Positions 5,284 to 5,901 of a stretch of 5,901 nucleotides of DNA are shown one piece after another. The stretch spans positions 1 to 5,901 of the forward strand of contig JALOOS010000126.1 of NCBI GenBank assembly GCA_025454275.1, read 5' to 3'. The notes beneath the pieces were generated by a model, which had not been told where the DNA came from, made no database searches, and worked only from the letters and a program-made list of their open reading frames with translations. Both the position numbers and the translations under genes were made by a program. The DNA comes from Desulfobacterales bacterium. Lineage in GTDB: Bacteria > Desulfobacterota > Desulfobacteria > Desulfobacterales > SpSt-501. Position 1 is the first letter of the stretch; the number at the start of each line of letters is the position of its first letter.

Positions 5284-5901
5284 ATGACCTCCACCCCACG
5301 CGAGCTGCTTGCCTCCGCCGTCGCGCGGATCCTGAGACCGCTCATCCGCATCCTCCTGCGGAACGGCATCTCCTATGGCACCTTCGCCGACATGGCCAAG
5401 CGCGAATTTGTGGACCTGGCCGCGCGGGAATTTTCCGTGACGGGCCGCAAGCAGACCGTTTCGCGCATCGCCGTTCTCACCGGTCTCACCCGCAAGGAGG
5501 TCAAGCGCCTGAGCGAGAGCGGGTCCGCGGAGGACCGCGCCGCCGCCGACCGCTACCAGCGGGCTGCGCGGGTCGTCGCCGGCTGGCGGCGGGACCATGA
5601 CTTCCTGGACCGGCGCGGCGCCCCCGCCGTTCTACCCATTACCGGCACCGGACACTCGTTTCAGGAGTTGGCGCGGCGCTACAGCGGCGACATCCCCTAC
5701 CGGGCGGTGCTCGATCAGTTGATTGCGGACGGCAGCGCCGCCCCGGTGGAGGGGCAGCGCATCCGGCTGACCGGGAGGGCCTACGTTCCGAGCCGGGACG
5801 TGACCATGAAGCTGCACATCCTGGGAGTGGACACGGCGTTCCTGATCGACACCATCGGCCACAACATCGACGCCTCCCCCGCAGAGGCGAGGTTTCAGCG
5901 C
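5284..5901 (+). CDS. DUF6502 family protein, helix-turn-helix-like, 3' truncated by window edge
   Basis: The reading frame is open from ATG 5284 to the right edge (206 residues, no stop). The sequence matches my recollection of the DUF6502 family: RILRPLIRILLRNGISYGTF (15-34), the conserved GRKQTVSRIAVLTGLTRKEV (54-73), RAARVVAGWRRDHDFLD (93-109), FQELARRYSGDIPYRAVLDQ (126-145) and RAYVPSRD (165-172). Residues 57-76 look like a helix-turn-helix and 126-170 like a second winged-helix-type region, so it is probably a cytoplasmic DNA-binding or regulatory protein; the family's function is not established to my knowledge. Family members are usually somewhat longer than what is visible. There is no clear ribosome site before the ATG. 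A five-codon frame, ATG at 5270, ends in a TGA overlapping this start, so coupling is possible. The start fits the family's usual N-terminus. Confidence 0.85.
   Translation, partial: MTSTPRELLASAVARILRPLIRILLRNGISYGTFADMAKREFVDLAAREFSVTGRKQTVSRIAVLTGLTRKEVKRLSESGSAEDRAAADRYQRAARVVAGWRRDHDFLDRRGAPAVLPITGTGHSFQELARRYSGDIPYRAVLDQLIADGSAAPVEGQRIRLTGRAYVPSRDVTMKLHILGVDTAFLIDTIGHNIDASPAEARFQR

Noticed and set aside
5104..5598. 164-residue minus-strand frame over the start of the DUF6502 gene
   Set aside because: It is antisense to a recognised family and spans the intergenic regulatory region.
5019..5600. 193-residue plus-strand frame crossing the divergent intergenic region
   Set aside because: It runs through promoter-like sequence and then reads the DUF6502 gene in the wrong frame; the DUF6502 frame has clear family motifs.

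Overview
The window is high-GC bacterial DNA (roughly two thirds G+C by eye) with dense, short-spaced genes. It holds seven protein genes; the first is cut by the left edge and the last by the right edge. No RNA gene, insertion sequence or CRISPR array was seen. The gene content (bacterial-type guaA, a lone larB, a DUF6502 regulator-like gene, several lineage-restricted helical proteins) would fit a high-GC Proteobacteria/Desulfobacterota-type anaerobe. That assignment is only an impression, since no marker gene here settles it.

Layout. (1) Plus strand, 2-1821: the C-terminal 305 residues of GMP synthase (guaA), followed after 5 bases by a single-pass membrane protein with a very long coiled coil. 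A compact hairpin plus T-run at 1877-1898 closes this unit. (2) Plus strand, 1922-3080: larB, a nickel-pincer cofactor biosynthesis enzyme, then a 118-residue helical protein of unknown function. The small gene carries a perfect 23-base inverted repeat inside its first codons. (3) Minus strand, 5107-3123: two overlapping genes (ATGA junction). The upstream one encodes a membrane-anchored protein with a proline-rich linker, a helical domain and 24-residue leucine-rich-like repeats; the downstream one encodes a secreted helical protein. The two proteins appear to share a helical module. (4) Plus strand, 5284 to the right edge: a DUF6502-family protein with a helix-turn-helix-like segment, divergent from unit 3.

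How they may work together. guaA and larB are housekeeping or cofactor functions and show no direct link to their neighbours. The two-gene minus-strand unit looks like a small envelope system with no described function that I recognise, and it is the best candidate for something new. The 176-base region between it and the DUF6502 gene carries a 32-base interrupted dyad, a TTGACA element, a TATAAC element and a 9-bp leader hairpin, so it is the main regulatory region of the window. The DUF6502 protein could bind its own upstream dyad; this is inference.
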